NCBI GenBank assembly: GCA_004347695.1
Contig: SLTK01000011.1
Location: forward strand, 1-64,000
Length of the DNA: 64,000 nt
Direction of reading: 5' to 3'
Origin: Chloroflexota bacterium
Lineage (GTDB): Bacteria; Chloroflexota; Anaerolineae; Anaerolineales; Anaerolineaceae
Shown here: one piece after another, positions 1 to 8,089 of the stretch
How the letters are laid out: every line of letters starts with the position of its first letter
How positions within the stretch are numbered: position 1 is the first letter of the stretch
The notes under the pieces: generated by a model
Database searches by the model: none
What the model was told of the DNA's origin: nothing
What the model saw: only the letters and a program-made list of their open reading frames with translations
Translations under genes and position numbers: made by a program

Positions 1-42
1 TGACCGGTGTCCTTGTCTCTTTAGCATACCCCTAATATACAA

Positions 43-82
43 GGGGATGGCTTCCATGCCCGCCCGCTTTTAGGACAGCCCC
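43..82. repeat. Diverged end fragment of the 119-bp repeat family
   Basis: The last 16 bases (67-82, CTTTTAGGACAGCCCC) match the right terminal inverted repeat of the complete elements at 5680-5798 and 43458-43576 with one or two changes, and the preceding CGCCCGCC arm is also kept. The left part of the element is not recognisable, so this is a truncated or strongly diverged copy. The rest of 1-299 shows no supported gene and no clear structure. Confidence 0.5.
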
Positions 83-299
83 CGAAGTTCATTTACATCC
101 CGCTCCCCGAAAGTTTGGCCGTCTGTGAAAAGCCAGTGATAAACCGGGAAACGGGGTCGGGGGTGAGGGAAAATCATGTTCGTTACCTGAGTTGTGAAAG
201 CTTTCGGAATGCCAACAGATTGATCTCAAGACTGTATCTACATGAAAATTATTGGTTCCAAGGGTGGCCGAAGCATCCGTTTGGCTGGTTAACCACCCC

Positions 300-554
300 T
301 TAATTACTTATTAGCCAAATAATTATCCCTGCATGAATCACGCACGCCAGCCCGATTAAAACCCAAAAATACGTTTTGCGCGTCTTGTGATGAAACAAAT
401 ACATCCCGGCCAGAGCGCCAAATGCCCCGCCGCCATACGCCAGGGTAAAAAGCGCCCGCTCTGACACGCGCCACTGGTTCATTTTTGCCCGGTATTTGTC
501 GAATCCCCAGACGAGAAAAGTAACAAGGGTGAGAACGGCATAAAAAAGGGGCAT
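300..554 (-). CDS. DUF1294 family small membrane protein
   Basis: An 84-residue protein fitting the DUF1294 family: an N-terminal transmembrane helix, the conserved F-DKYRA stretch near residues 17-22, a W-R-x-S-E segment, a glycine-rich second helix, and the diagnostic HKTRKTYF near residues 55-62, followed by a third helix. The family function is unknown; members are short inner-membrane proteins, sometimes fused to cold-shock domains, and no such fusion is present here. It stands alone on the minus strand, divergent from the Fnr-type regulator. Identification rests on the HKTRK and DK motifs and on length. Confidence 0.85.
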   Translation of the reverse strand: MPLFYAVLTLVTFLVWGFDKYRAKMNQWRVSERALFTLAYGGGAFGALAGMYLFHHKTRKTYFWVLIGLACVIHAGIIIWLISN

Positions 555-719
555 GGTTCAGTCTCCGCGGTAATTATAGCGGCGCTCCAGGCTGGCGTGC
601 GCAAAATAGCGGACGGGTTTTCGCTTTTGCGCCCAAGCCTGAGTTTGTCGCACCGCAATTTAGTCTGGTTTGAATCAAGGTAAAATGATTTTGAGATATT
701 TAAACGGCCTGGAGATTTG

Positions 720-1472
720 ATGTTAAAACGACGAAAGACCCCGGTGGAAATAAAACATACCGAACCGCATCTGTGCAGCACCGCATTGCGGCTGCACATT
801 CTACATGAAGTGTCGTTTTTTGCCGGCCTGGAGCATACCCAGATCGAAGAGATCAACCGTCAGTTCCATGAAAAGGGGTTTGAACCGGGCGACTATCTTT
901 ATTTTGCCGGCGATCCAGCCGACTCCCTGTTCATCATCGCCGAAGGGCGAGTCAAGCTGCTGCGTCACACAGCCGCCGGTAAAGATGTGATGTTGGACCT
1001 GCTCATTCCGGGGGAATTTTTTGGCGGGCTTTCCACCTCCAGCGAAAGCACGTATTTGGAAACTGCCCAGGCGCTCACCTCGGTGTGCGCTTTGACGATC
1101 AGTCGCGAAGGGTTTCGTGCTATTTTGAACCAGTATCCAACAGTCGGCATGCAGGTGCTGGATCTGGTCACTGCCCGGTTGGAAGCCGCCCATGACACCA
1201 TTCACCAACTGTCTGCGCAGACTGCGGAGCAGCGGATTGCAGCGACCTTACTCACCCTGGCAGCCAAACTGGGTGAGCCGCATGAAGTCGGGCTGCTCAT
1301 TCAGACCCCGCTTTCACGCGATGAATTGGCGGAGCTGACCGCAACCACCCCCGAAACTGCCAGCCGAGTCATCAGCCAGTTCCAACGCGACGGCTGGATC
1401 GCGACCGGCCGGCAGTGGATTGCCCTGGCCGACCCGGAAGCGTTGCGCCTGACCGCTGAGATGGAAGCATAA
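720..1472 (+). CDS. Crp/Fnr family transcriptional regulator with Fnr-type recognition helix
   Basis: A 250-residue regulator with an N-terminal cyclic-nucleotide-binding fold (about residues 28-140, with the GDYLYFAGDPADSLFIIAEG block), a dimerisation helix (about 140-175) and a C-terminal winged helix. The recognition helix reads PETASRVISQF; its E-T-x-S-R pattern is that of E. coli FNR, which reads TTGAT half-sites. Only two cysteines occur, C19 and C123, so the classic four-cysteine [4Fe-4S] site of FNR is not present and the signal sensed is unknown. ATG at 720 is preferred over TTG at 717; GGAG sits at 711-714. It lies just upstream of a metallochaperone and metal ATPase whose promoter carries a matching operator, so it probably controls metal efflux or redox-linked metal handling. 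Confidence 0.88.
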   Translation: MLKRRKTPVEIKHTEPHLCSTALRLHILHEVSFFAGLEHTQIEEINRQFHEKGFEPGDYLYFAGDPADSLFIIAEGRVKLLRHTAAGKDVMLDLLIPGEFFGGLSTSSESTYLETAQALTSVCALTISREGFRAILNQYPTVGMQVLDLVTARLEAAHDTIHQLSAQTAEQRIAATLLTLAAKLGEPHEVGLLIQTPLSRDELAELTATTPETASRVISQFQRDGWIATGRQWIALADPEALRLTAEMEA

Positions 1473-1506
1473 ATCCAATCCCTAAACGGATATCGAAAGC
1501 AGTTAT

Positions 1507-1548
1507 CTGATCCAGATCATGGAATGAACCGGGTAAGAGCGTTATCCT
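1507..1548 (+). promoter_or_regulatory. Fnr-type operator and class-II-spaced -10 box for the metal efflux operon
   Basis: TGATCCAGATCA at 1508-1519 has arms TGATC/GATCA and matches the TTGAT-N4-ATCAA consensus at 8 of 10 defined positions. A -10-like TATCCT lies at 1543-1548, placing the likely start near 1555. The operator centre (1513.5) is then about 41.5 bases upstream, the spacing of class II Crp/Fnr activation. The adjacent Fnr-type regulator is the obvious candidate ligand; that link is inferred. Confidence 0.6.
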
Positions 1549-1579
1549 CTATATAAATCAATCTTATATGGAGGAAACA

Positions 1580-1795
1580 ATGAAAACCCTGTTACGTAGT
1601 CAAGAATTAACCTGCCCATCGTGCGTCGCTAAAATCGAAAAAGCGCTCAAAGACGTTCCGGGAGTCGAAGATGCCAAAGTCTTCTTCAACACCGGACGGA
1701 TCGAAGTGCAGCATGACCCGGCGATTGCGCCTTCCGCTAAACTGGTCGAAACCGTCCAGGCGGCAGGTTATAAAGCCCGCGTTTCCGCAGTTTAA
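1580..1795 (+). CDS. HMA-domain heavy-metal chaperone (CopZ-like)
   Basis: A 71-residue single heavy-metal-associated domain with the TCPSC metal site (C12 and C15) and the usual beta-alpha-beta-beta-alpha-beta length, including KIEKALKDVPGVEDAKV. Such proteins bind Cu(I) or similar soft metals in the cytoplasm and hand them to a P1B ATPase, which is the next gene 21 bp downstream and itself lacks an N-terminal HMA domain; the small protein probably supplies that domain in trans. ATG at 1580 is chosen because GGAGG (1570-1574) is at ideal distance; an in-frame ATG at 1568 lies upstream of that ribosome site. The metal is not decided by sequence. Confidence 0.88.
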   Translation: MKTLLRSQELTCPSCVAKIEKALKDVPGVEDAKVFFNTGRIEVQHDPAIAPSAKLVETVQAAGYKARVSAV

Positions 1796-1816
1796 TCGCA
1801 TTGACCGGGAGGCGCC

Positions 1817-3742
1817 ATGATCGAAAATGTTCACGTCAAGCTGCATGACCCGCGCATCCGCTCTGAAGTCGAAACCATCCTTTCCGGCGGGCTGATTCTC
1901 GTTGGATTGGCTGCCCGGTATCTCTTCCAGGCGCTGCCGCTGCACAATATCTTGATGACCATCGCGGCGGTCATCGCCGGCGCTGATATCGCGGTTCGCG
2001 CCTGGAACAGCCTGCGCCACCGGCACATCAGCATCGAACTTTTGGTGACGATCGCAACGGTCGGTGCGTTGGCAATCGGCGAGGTATGGGAGGCTGCAGC
2101 GGTCACCTTCCTTTTCGTGTTTGGCGCATATCTGGAAGCCCGGACGTTGAGCAAAACCCGCAAGGTATTGGGGGAATTGATCGACCTGGCGCCGGTGACC
2201 GCGCTGGTGCTGCGCGACGGCGCTCAGGTCGAGGTTGCGCCGCATGAAGTGCTGATCGGCGAGACCGTGCTGCTCAAACCAGGGGTGCGGGTGCCGGTGG
2301 ACGGTGAAGTAGTGGTCGGCGCTTCGGCTGTGGACGAGAGTTCGATTACCGGAGAACCTATGCCGGAAGAGAAAACGCTGGGCGACCGCGTTTTTGCCGG
2401 GACTGTAAACCTGGATGGCATGCTTCAGGTGCGGGCAACCGGCGTTGGCGCCGACACCACCCTGGCGCGCATTATCGCCCGCGTGGAAGAAGCCCAGGAC
2501 CAAAAAGCGCCTACCCAACGCTTCATCGAACGCTTTTCACAATGGTACACTCCCGCGATCATTCTCCTCAGTATTGGCGCGTACGTCATCAGCCGTGACA
2601 TTGAGCTGGCGCTGACTTTGCTGGTCATCGGCTGCCCGGGCGCGCTGGTCATCTCTACACCGGTATCGATCATCGCCGGGATTGGCAGCGCGGCTCGCCG
2701 CGGCATCTTGATCAAGGGCGGTGAATTTCTGGAAAATGCCGGGAAGATCTCAGCGGTGGCGTTGGATAAAACCGGCACCTTGACTTACGGCAAGCCGCGC
2801 CTGACCGATATTGTCGTGCTGCAACCGTCGCAGGTTACGGCAGGGTCAGCCACACGGCCGGATTCAGCCGGTTCTTTGCGGTGGGATGCCAATCAGGCTG
2901 AACTGCTCTGGTGGATCGGCATGGCGGAGTCGGGTTCTGAACATCCGCTGGCGCGCGCCATCTATCAGGAAGCCCTCAAACTGGGGCCGCTGCCCATGCC
3001 GGATGAGTTCGAAGCGCTGGCCGGCAAGGGCATCCGGGCTCGCTATCAAGGCCGAGAGGTATGGGTGGGCGCGCCTAAATGGCTGGCTGAACTCTCCATC
3101 CCGATGGATGAAGAACTTGCTGACCAATTGGACCAACTGCGCAGCGATGGGAAAACGGCCGTCCTCGCCGCTCGCGATCAACAGATATGGGGCATCATCG
3201 CCATCGCAGACCCAATGCGTGAAGATGCGCCTGAAATGGTGCGCCGCCTGCAAGCCGACGGGATCAAGACAATTGTGATGCTCACCGGCGACGACCCGGC
3301 AACCGCCAATGCGGTTGCGCTGCGAGCTGGCATAAGTGATGTGCGCGCCGGGCTGCTGCCCGAGGAGAAGTTGGATGCCATCCGGCAAATGCAATCGCAA
3401 GGGCACATCGTGGCCATGATTGGCGACGGCATCAACGATACGCCCGCATTGGCGGCCTCGAATATCGGCATCGCCATGGGCGCAGCAGGCGCAGGGTTGG
3501 CAATCGAAACGGCGGATATCGCGTTGATGGCTGACGACCTGCTCAAGGTGCCGGAGGCCATTCACCTTTCCAAAGCAACCCTGCGAAACATTCGGCAGAA
3601 CGTCATCATTGCGCTGCTGACGGTAAGCGGGCTGTTGACAGGTGTGCTGCTTGGCAGCGTTCACATGGCTGGCGGGATGCTGGTGCACCAGTTATCGGTG
3701 TTAGTCGTCATTGCCAACGGCATGCGGTTGCTGAAAAAGTAA
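1817..3742 (+). CDS. P1B-type heavy-metal-transporting ATPase, CPG variant
   Basis: A 641-residue membrane pump with no N-terminal metal-binding domain. It has the actuator motif SSITGEP, the phosphorylation site DKTGTLT (D317), an SGSEHP motif marking the P1B nucleotide domain, and GDGIND (D537). The transmembrane metal motif is CPG (C273-P274-G275) rather than CPC or CPH, and the last helix region reads HQLSVLVVIANGMRLL. The family moves Cu, Zn, Cd, Pb or Co out of the cytoplasm using ATP. CPG variants occur in P1B pumps but their metal is not predictable from sequence. It is cotranscribed with the HMA chaperone and probably under the upstream Fnr-type regulator. GGGAGG precedes the ATG. 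Confidence 0.92.
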   Translation: MIENVHVKLHDPRIRSEVETILSGGLILVGLAARYLFQALPLHNILMTIAAVIAGADIAVRAWNSLRHRHISIELLVTIATVGALAIGEVWEAAAVTFLFVFGAYLEARTLSKTRKVLGELIDLAPVTALVLRDGAQVEVAPHEVLIGETVLLKPGVRVPVDGEVVVGASAVDESSITGEPMPEEKTLGDRVFAGTVNLDGMLQVRATGVGADTTLARIIARVEEAQDQKAPTQRFIERFSQWYTPAIILLSIGAYVISRDIELALTLLVIGCPGALVISTPVSIIAGIGSAARRGILIKGGEFLENAGKISAVALDKTGTLTYGKPRLTDIVVLQPSQVTAGSATRPDSAGSLRWDANQAELLWWIGMAESGSEHPLARAIYQEALKLGPLPMPDEFEALAGKGIRARYQGREVWVGAPKWLAELSIPMDEELADQLDQLRSDGKTAVLAARDQQIWGIIAIADPMREDAPEMVRRLQADGIKTIVMLTGDDPATANAVALRAGISDVRAGLLPEEKLDAIRQMQSQGHIVAMIGDGINDTPALAASNIGIAMGAAGAGLAIETADIALMADDLLKVPEAIHLSKATLRNIRQNVIIALLTVSGLLTGVLLGSVHMAGGMLVHQLSVLVVIANGMRLLKK

Positions 3743-3779
3743 GCCAATCTGTCATCGTGAGCATTTCTCCTCCCTGGGG

Positions 3780-3807
3780 TCAGGGGCGTCTGTTTGGACG
3801 CCCCTGA
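3780..3807 (+). terminator. Strong hairpin after the metal ATPase gene
   Basis: A perfect 11-bp stem (3780-3790 with 3797-3807; arms TCAGGGGCGTC/GACGCCCCTGA) with a 6-base loop lies 38 bp after the stop codon. The following bases are not a clean T-run, so intrinsic termination is likely but not certain. Confidence 0.55.
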
Positions 3808-3822
3808 TGTAATAAATGAGCT

Positions 3823-3828
3823 TATAAT
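3823..3828 (+). promoter_or_regulatory. -10 box (TATAAT) with very short leader for the ABC1 kinase gene
   Basis: TATAAT ends 9 bases before the ATG at 3838, so the transcript would start only a few bases before the codon. No Shine-Dalgarno sequence is visible, which suggests a leaderless or nearly leaderless message. Confidence 0.5.
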
Positions 3829-3837
3829 CTTTTTACC

Positions 3838-5505
3838 ATGCTCAGACAACGCTACCGTAAAATTCTTTTCTTTTTCGCCAGCGTTCTGCTCGGCCTGCTG
3901 TGGTGGGAGATATTTCTCCCGCGCATTGGTTTAAAGCGGCTGGTTCACCAGACGCGCAACCGGCGTTTACGTCAGACCGCAGTCCGGTTCCACAATCTGG
4001 CTGTGAGCATGGGCGGGGTTTTGATCAAGGTTGGGCAGTGGCTTTCCGCCCGACTGGACGTGCTGCCGCTGGTGATCACAGAAGAACTGGCCGGACTACA
4101 GGATGAAGTCAAGCCCGAGCGTTTTGAGGACATTCGGCAGGTGGTAGAGTTGGAGTTTGGCGCGCCTTTGGAGGCTCTGTTCGAGGAATTTGTAGCAGAA
4201 CCCATCGCTGCTGCATCCATTGGGCAGGTGCATATTGCCCGGTTGCGCAAGTCCGCTGGGGGGGATGAGGTGGCGGCGAGCCGGCCGGTGGTGGTCAAGG
4301 TGCAGCGGCCGAATATCGAAAAAGTGGTCGAAACCGACCTGGCGGCGCTGCGTGTGGTCAGCCGCTGGGTGGAATGGTATAAACCCATTCGCAAACGGGT
4401 GGATGTCCCGGCGTTGGTTCGTGAGTTCAGCAGCACGCTCTATGCGGAAATCGACTATCTCAATGAAGGCAAGAACGCGCAGACCTTCAAGGAGAATTTT
4501 CTCGGCGTGGCGGATGTGATCGTTCCCGAGGTGCACTGGAGCCACACCACCCGCCGGGTGTTGACGCTCGAGGACGTCCGGGCGATCAAAATTACCGATT
4601 ATGACGCCATCAGCGCCGCTGGCATCGATCGAACCCAAGTGGCGCAACGCCTTTTTGACATCTACCTCAAGCAGGTCTTTGAGGACCACTGGTTTCACGC
4701 CGACCCGCATCCGGGCAATCTTTTTGTTGCTCCGGGTGCAGTGCAAGAGGACGGCCGAACCGGTTTTTCGCTGGTATTCGTTGATTTTGGCATGGCGGGG
4801 AAAATTACGCCCAACGTGGTTAGCGGGTTGCGTGAGCTGGTTATTGCGGTGGTGGAACGCGATGGCGCGCGGGTGATCAAAGCCTACCAACTGATGGGCG
4901 TGCTGCTGCCGGGCGCCGATACCGAACTGCTGCGCCAGGCCAATGAGCGTGCATTCGAACGGTTTTGGGGAAAAACTGCGCCTGAATTGATGGAATTACG
5001 CCAGACCGAAGCGGTTGAGTTTCTCGAAGAATTCCGCGGGCTGCTCTACAACAATCCGTTTCAATTGCCCGAGAATATGATCCTGCTTGGGCGCGCACTA
5101 TCGATACTCAACGGCATGTGCACCGGGTTGGATACCAATTTTAACCTCTGGCAGAGCGTCATTCCCTGGGCGGAAAAATTGGTGAAGGCAGAGGTCGGTT
5201 CTCAGTGGAAGACCTGGACAAACGAGGCGGTTGACATCCTGCGCTCGCTGGCGGCGCTGCCCCGGCGGACAGAGGCTGTGCTGACGCGGCTCGAACAGGG
5301 ACGGCTGGAGGTGCGCAGCAGCGACTTGAGCCGGCAAGTGCAGCGGGTGACGCGGTCGGTTAATCGCTTAACTGCCGGGTTGTTTTTTGCAGCGCTTTTA
5401 TTTGGCGGGGTTCAGCTTTACCTGGCGGGAGAGGTCGCGCTGGCGGTCGGTCTGGGCGGCGGCGCGCTGGTTGCATTTATTGCCGTGCTATTCGCGCGGA
5501 CATAG
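3838..5505 (+). CDS. ABC1/UbiB (AarF) family atypical protein kinase-like protein
   Basis: A 555-residue ABC1 family protein. Visible landmarks are an N-terminal hydrophobic helix, the KxGQ motif (KVGQ, residues 64-67), AASIGQVH, the kinase-like DPHPGN (D289) and the metal-binding DFG (D316), and two C-terminal transmembrane helices at about residues 510-553. The family includes UbiB/Coq8, an ATPase that supports quinone biosynthesis, and plastid ABC1K proteins. No ubiquinone or menaquinone gene is nearby, so a quinone or membrane-lipid role is inferred only. The type II NADH dehydrogenase downstream also depends on quinone but is separated by more than 400 bp of repeats. Confidence 0.9.
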   Translation: MLRQRYRKILFFFASVLLGLLWWEIFLPRIGLKRLVHQTRNRRLRQTAVRFHNLAVSMGGVLIKVGQWLSARLDVLPLVITEELAGLQDEVKPERFEDIRQVVELEFGAPLEALFEEFVAEPIAAASIGQVHIARLRKSAGGDEVAASRPVVVKVQRPNIEKVVETDLAALRVVSRWVEWYKPIRKRVDVPALVREFSSTLYAEIDYLNEGKNAQTFKENFLGVADVIVPEVHWSHTTRRVLTLEDVRAIKITDYDAISAAGIDRTQVAQRLFDIYLKQVFEDHWFHADPHPGNLFVAPGAVQEDGRTGFSLVFVDFGMAGKITPNVVSGLRELVIAVVERDGARVIKAYQLMGVLLPGADTELLRQANERAFERFWGKTAPELMELRQTEAVEFLEEFRGLLYNNPFQLPENMILLGRALSILNGMCTGLDTNFNLWQSVIPWAEKLVKAEVGSQWKTWTNEAVDILRSLAALPRRTEAVLTRLEQGRLEVRSSDLSRQVQRVTRSVNRLTAGLFFAALLFGGVQLYLAGEVALAVGLGGGALVAFIAVLFART

Positions 5506-5520
5506 AAGGCAGGAGCCAAC

Positions 5521-5575
5521 CTGCATTTTTTTTGCAGGGCAATCTTTAGATTGCCTCGCAAATTGAAAATTTGCG
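5521..5575 (+). repeat. Three back-to-back hairpins after the ABC1 kinase gene
   Basis: Three small inverted repeats follow each other almost without gaps: CTGCA/TGCAG around a T-run (5521-5537), GGCAATCT/AGATTGCC with a 2-base loop (5538-5555), and CGCAAATT/AATTTGCG with a 3-base loop (5557-5575). They could act together as a termination or mRNA-stabilising structure, or be an intergenic repeat. No coding potential is seen here. Confidence 0.55.
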
Positions 5576-5605
5576 CTACAACATTACTCTACAGCAAGTT
5601 GAGGT

Positions 5606-5626
5606 CAGGGCACTCTGTGAGTGAGC
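5606..5626. repeat. 21-bp repeat shared in inverted orientation with 40524-40544
   Basis: This 21-base stretch, with core GCACTCTGTGAGTGAGC, is the exact reverse complement of 40524-40544. Both copies are in non-coding sequence with further short related pieces nearby. It directly precedes the 119-bp element at 5680-5798. Confidence 0.5.
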
Positions 5627-5679
5627 TTGTCGAAGCCAACCCCTTCGCCACACTCAGGCTATGAGTAAGGCGAAATGTT

Positions 5680-5798
5680 GGAGCTGTCTCAAAAGAATAA
5701 ATTTGTCATTTCTTCCGCCATATATGCGAGATGGGGTGGAACCCATCCGCTGCTGCTAGGGGCGGGCTTTCACGCCCGCCCGCTTTTGGGACAGCCCC
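5680..5798. mobile_element. 119-bp MITE-like element with terminal inverted repeats (copy 1)
   Basis: The element begins GGAGCTGTCTCAAAAG (5680-5695) and ends CTTTTGGGACAGCCCC (5783-5798). The two ends are inverted repeats with two mismatches. Inside is a second perfect palindrome, GGGCGGGC and GCCCGCCC around a 6-base loop. It has no coding capacity. A second copy of identical length and related sequence is at 43458-43576, and a fragment at 43-82. The architecture suggests a non-autonomous miniature element; no target-site duplication is evident. Confidence 0.65.
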
Positions 5799-5879
5799 CT
5801 ATGCATATCCTCTCCCAGGGTACCCCGTGGTCAGGGCACAGTTGAATTTATTAACACAACTCTTAGATAAAATCAGATA

Positions 5880-5899
5880 AATACTAGTATAATAGTATT
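5880..5899 (+). promoter_or_regulatory. -10 box overlapped by an inverted repeat, upstream of ndh
   Basis: TATAAT at 5888-5893 is flanked by a perfect inverted repeat, AATACTA-N6-TAGTATT (5880-5899), in an AT-rich island. A repressor bound here would block the polymerase directly. No good -35 is apparent. The start site would lie about 37 bases before the NADH dehydrogenase ATG. Confidence 0.45.
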
Positions 5900-5936
5900 A
5901 GTTAATAATTTCACAAATAACTAAAAGGTAGATCTT

Positions 5937-7250
5937 ATGATGCCAAAAGTCAGCAAGCAAAACCTAAAACACGTAGTGATTGTCGGCGGCGGATTTGGCG
6001 GGCTGCGTGCGGCCCGCCGGCTGGCCAAAGCGCCGGTCCGCATAACCCTGATTGATCGCAACAACTATCACTTGTTTCAACCGCTGCTTTACCAGGTGGC
6101 CACTGCCGGCGTTTCGCCTACCGACGTAGCATATCCGCTGCGCAGTATTTTTCGCCGCCAGAAGAATCTGGAGTACCGGATGGCGGAGGTAACCCGGGTT
6201 GACTTGATTCACCGGCGGCTGGAAACGACCAACGGCAGCCTGGAGTATGACTACCTGATATTAGCGGTTGGCGGCGAGACGAATTATTTTGGGCTGGAAT
6301 CGGTGGCTGTAAACGCATTTGGCCTGAAGGGACTGGAAGATGCCGCTCCGATCCGCGATCACCTGCTGCATCTTTTCGAACAAGCTGCCCTGGTTAGCGA
6401 CCCTGCGACCAGGCAGGCTCTACTCACCTTCGTTGTCGTTGGGGGCGGTCCGACCGGGGTGGAAATGGCGGGCGCAATCTCCGAACTCATCCGTCTGGTG
6501 TTAACCAAAGATTATCCTGACCAGGATTTCAGTCATTCGCGCGTGCTGCTGCTGGAAGCAACCGACCGCTTACTGGCAGCCCTGCCAGTTGGCCTGGGTC
6601 AGGCAACCCAGAAAGCCTTGAAAAAGAAAGGCGTGGAAGTACGCTTTGGCGCAGCGGTCGAGTCGTTTGATGGGCAGACCGTCAAATTTCGCGGCGGAGA
6701 GACCATTTCCACGCATACGCTGATCTGGGCGGCAGGCGCCCGGTCTGCAGCGCTGGTGGATACGCTGGGATTACCACAGGCAGCGCAGCGGCGAGTGCGG
6801 GTCGAGCCTACGTTGCAGCTCCCCGGTCACCCGGAGGTGTATGTTATTGGAGATGCAGCTTACCTGGAAGATGAACAGAAAGTCCCATTGCCGATGGTGG
6901 CACCGGTTGCCATGCAGCAAGGGGAACACGCCGCGGACAATCTTGTTCGGGCGCTGAATGAACAACCGCAAATGACTTTTCATTACCATGACCCCGGTAC
7001 GATGGCGACGATTGGCCGCAACCAGGCAGTAGCCTGGATTGGCCCGCTGCAATTGCATGGCTTTCTTGCCTGGGTGACATGGCTGGTAGTGCATATCTTC
7101 CAATTGATCGGATTCCGCAACCGGTTGCTGGTACTGATCAACTGGGCGTGGGATTACTTCTTCTATGACCGCGCCGTGAGGTTGATCAGCCCAGCCGAAC
7201 CGACATTTTCACCCCAAAAATTGAAGCAGAGCCAGGATCAAAATAACTGA
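5937..7250 (+). CDS. ndh: Type II NADH:quinone oxidoreductase (NDH-2)
   Basis: A 437-residue flavoprotein with two Rossmann GxGxxG sites: an N-terminal FAD site (VIVGGGFGGL, residues 14-23) and a central NAD(P)H site (VVVGGGPTGVEMAG, about 164-177). The conserved YHLFQPLLYQVATAG block and an FAD-binding GDAAY segment are also present. The C-terminus carries a hydrophobic WVTWLVVHIFQLIGF stretch that would anchor the protein to the cytoplasmic face of the membrane. It oxidises NADH and reduces quinone without pumping protons, which points to a respiratory chain. The likely operator over its -10 box suggests repression under some condition. ATG-ATG occurs at 5937 and 5940; either could serve. 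Confidence 0.9.
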   Translation: MMPKVSKQNLKHVVIVGGGFGGLRAARRLAKAPVRITLIDRNNYHLFQPLLYQVATAGVSPTDVAYPLRSIFRRQKNLEYRMAEVTRVDLIHRRLETTNGSLEYDYLILAVGGETNYFGLESVAVNAFGLKGLEDAAPIRDHLLHLFEQAALVSDPATRQALLTFVVVGGGPTGVEMAGAISELIRLVLTKDYPDQDFSHSRVLLLEATDRLLAALPVGLGQATQKALKKKGVEVRFGAAVESFDGQTVKFRGGETISTHTLIWAAGARSAALVDTLGLPQAAQRRVRVEPTLQLPGHPEVYVIGDAAYLEDEQKVPLPMVAPVAMQQGEHAADNLVRALNEQPQMTFHYHDPGTMATIGRNQAVAWIGPLQLHGFLAWVTWLVVHIFQLIGFRNRLLVLINWAWDYFFYDRAVRLISPAEPTFSPQKLKQSQDQNN

Positions 7251-7324
7251 AACCTGCCAGTGATCAACCTGTTGCAACCTGACTGTCTGAAGAGTACAAT
7301 CAGCCCCATCTTCGAATAGGAGTT

Positions 7325-8083
7325 ATGCGGATGGAAACCCCGTTTTACGTACCCGAGAGCGCAATGGCAATTGCGGCGCACCCGGATGACATCGAATATT
7401 CCTGCAGCGGCACGCTGGCACGCTGGGCTCAAGCTGGAACCAGGACTTATTATGTATTGTGCACCAGCGGCGATGTGGGGATTGCTACAGCAGGCATGAC
7501 CAGAGCGCGGGCAACAGAAATCCGCGAACAGGAATCACGCGATGCAGCCGCCATTGCTGGGGCGAGCGAGGTGGTGTTTCTGCGTGAGCCGGATGGGATG
7601 CTGCAGGCTACATTGGAACTGCGCAAGAAACTGGTGCGCGAGATTCGCCGGCTGCGCCCGGAAGTGGTCATTTGCAGTGACCCGACCGTGGTGCTGGCGT
7701 CATCCGATTACATTAATCACCCGGATCACCGCGCGGCAGGCATGGCAGCATTGGATGCGGTTTTCCCGGCCGCCGGCCAACCCAATCTTTTTGAGGAACT
7801 GGAATCTGAAGGTCTCAAAGCCCACAAGGTGCGCAAGGTTTTCGTCAACTCGTGGGAACATTCCGATCAATTCATCAACATCAGCACAACCATGGATGTC
7901 AAAATTGCGGCGCTGCGGGCGCACGTGAGTCAAATGAACGGCAATGACCCGGCCGATATGCTGCGCCAATGGGCGGCCGAGACCGCCAAAGGCAAAGAGA
8001 TGCAGTATGCTGAGGGGTTTAAGGTGATTCAACTGGTCAGCGATGAAGATTGGGCAAAAACGAAAGGTGTTGTTCTGCCTTAG
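7325..8083 (+). CDS. PIG-L/LmbE family deacetylase
   Basis: A 252-residue PIG-L family protein with the zinc-binding [15 protein letters not shown] motif (about residues 18-32), a later NHPDHRAAG motif giving the third zinc ligand, and the expected length. Family members remove acetyl groups from N-acetylglucosamine-containing small molecules or lipids such as GlcNAc-PI, GlcNAc-inositol, GlcNAc-malate and LPS precursors. The substrate cannot be told from sequence; no bacillithiol or mycothiol genes are adjacent. AGGAG at 7317-7321 supports the ATG at 7325. Confidence 0.87.
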   Translation: MRMETPFYVPESAMAIAAHPDDIEYSCSGTLARWAQAGTRTYYVLCTSGDVGIATAGMTRARATEIREQESRDAAAIAGASEVVFLREPDGMLQATLELRKKLVREIRRLRPEVVICSDPTVVLASSDYINHPDHRAAGMAALDAVFPAAGQPNLFEELESEGLKAHKVRKVFVNSWEHSDQFINISTTMDVKIAALRAHVSQMNGNDPADMLRQWAAETAKGKEMQYAEGFKVIQLVSDEDWAKTKGVVLP

Positions 8084-8089
8084 GGCTGG

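Noticed and set aside
115..303. 62-codon plus-strand open frame near the window start
   Set aside because: No ribosome site, no recognisable family, overlaps the DUF1294 gene end; looks random.
669..677. TTGAATCAA before the Fnr-type regulator as an autoregulatory Fnr site
   Set aside because: The 4-base spacer of an Fnr site is missing (half-sites abut), so it does not fit the consensus.
1607..2518. Long minus-strand frame opposite the metal ATPase
   Set aside because: Mirrors the codon periodicity of the real gene on the other strand; composition is not protein-like.
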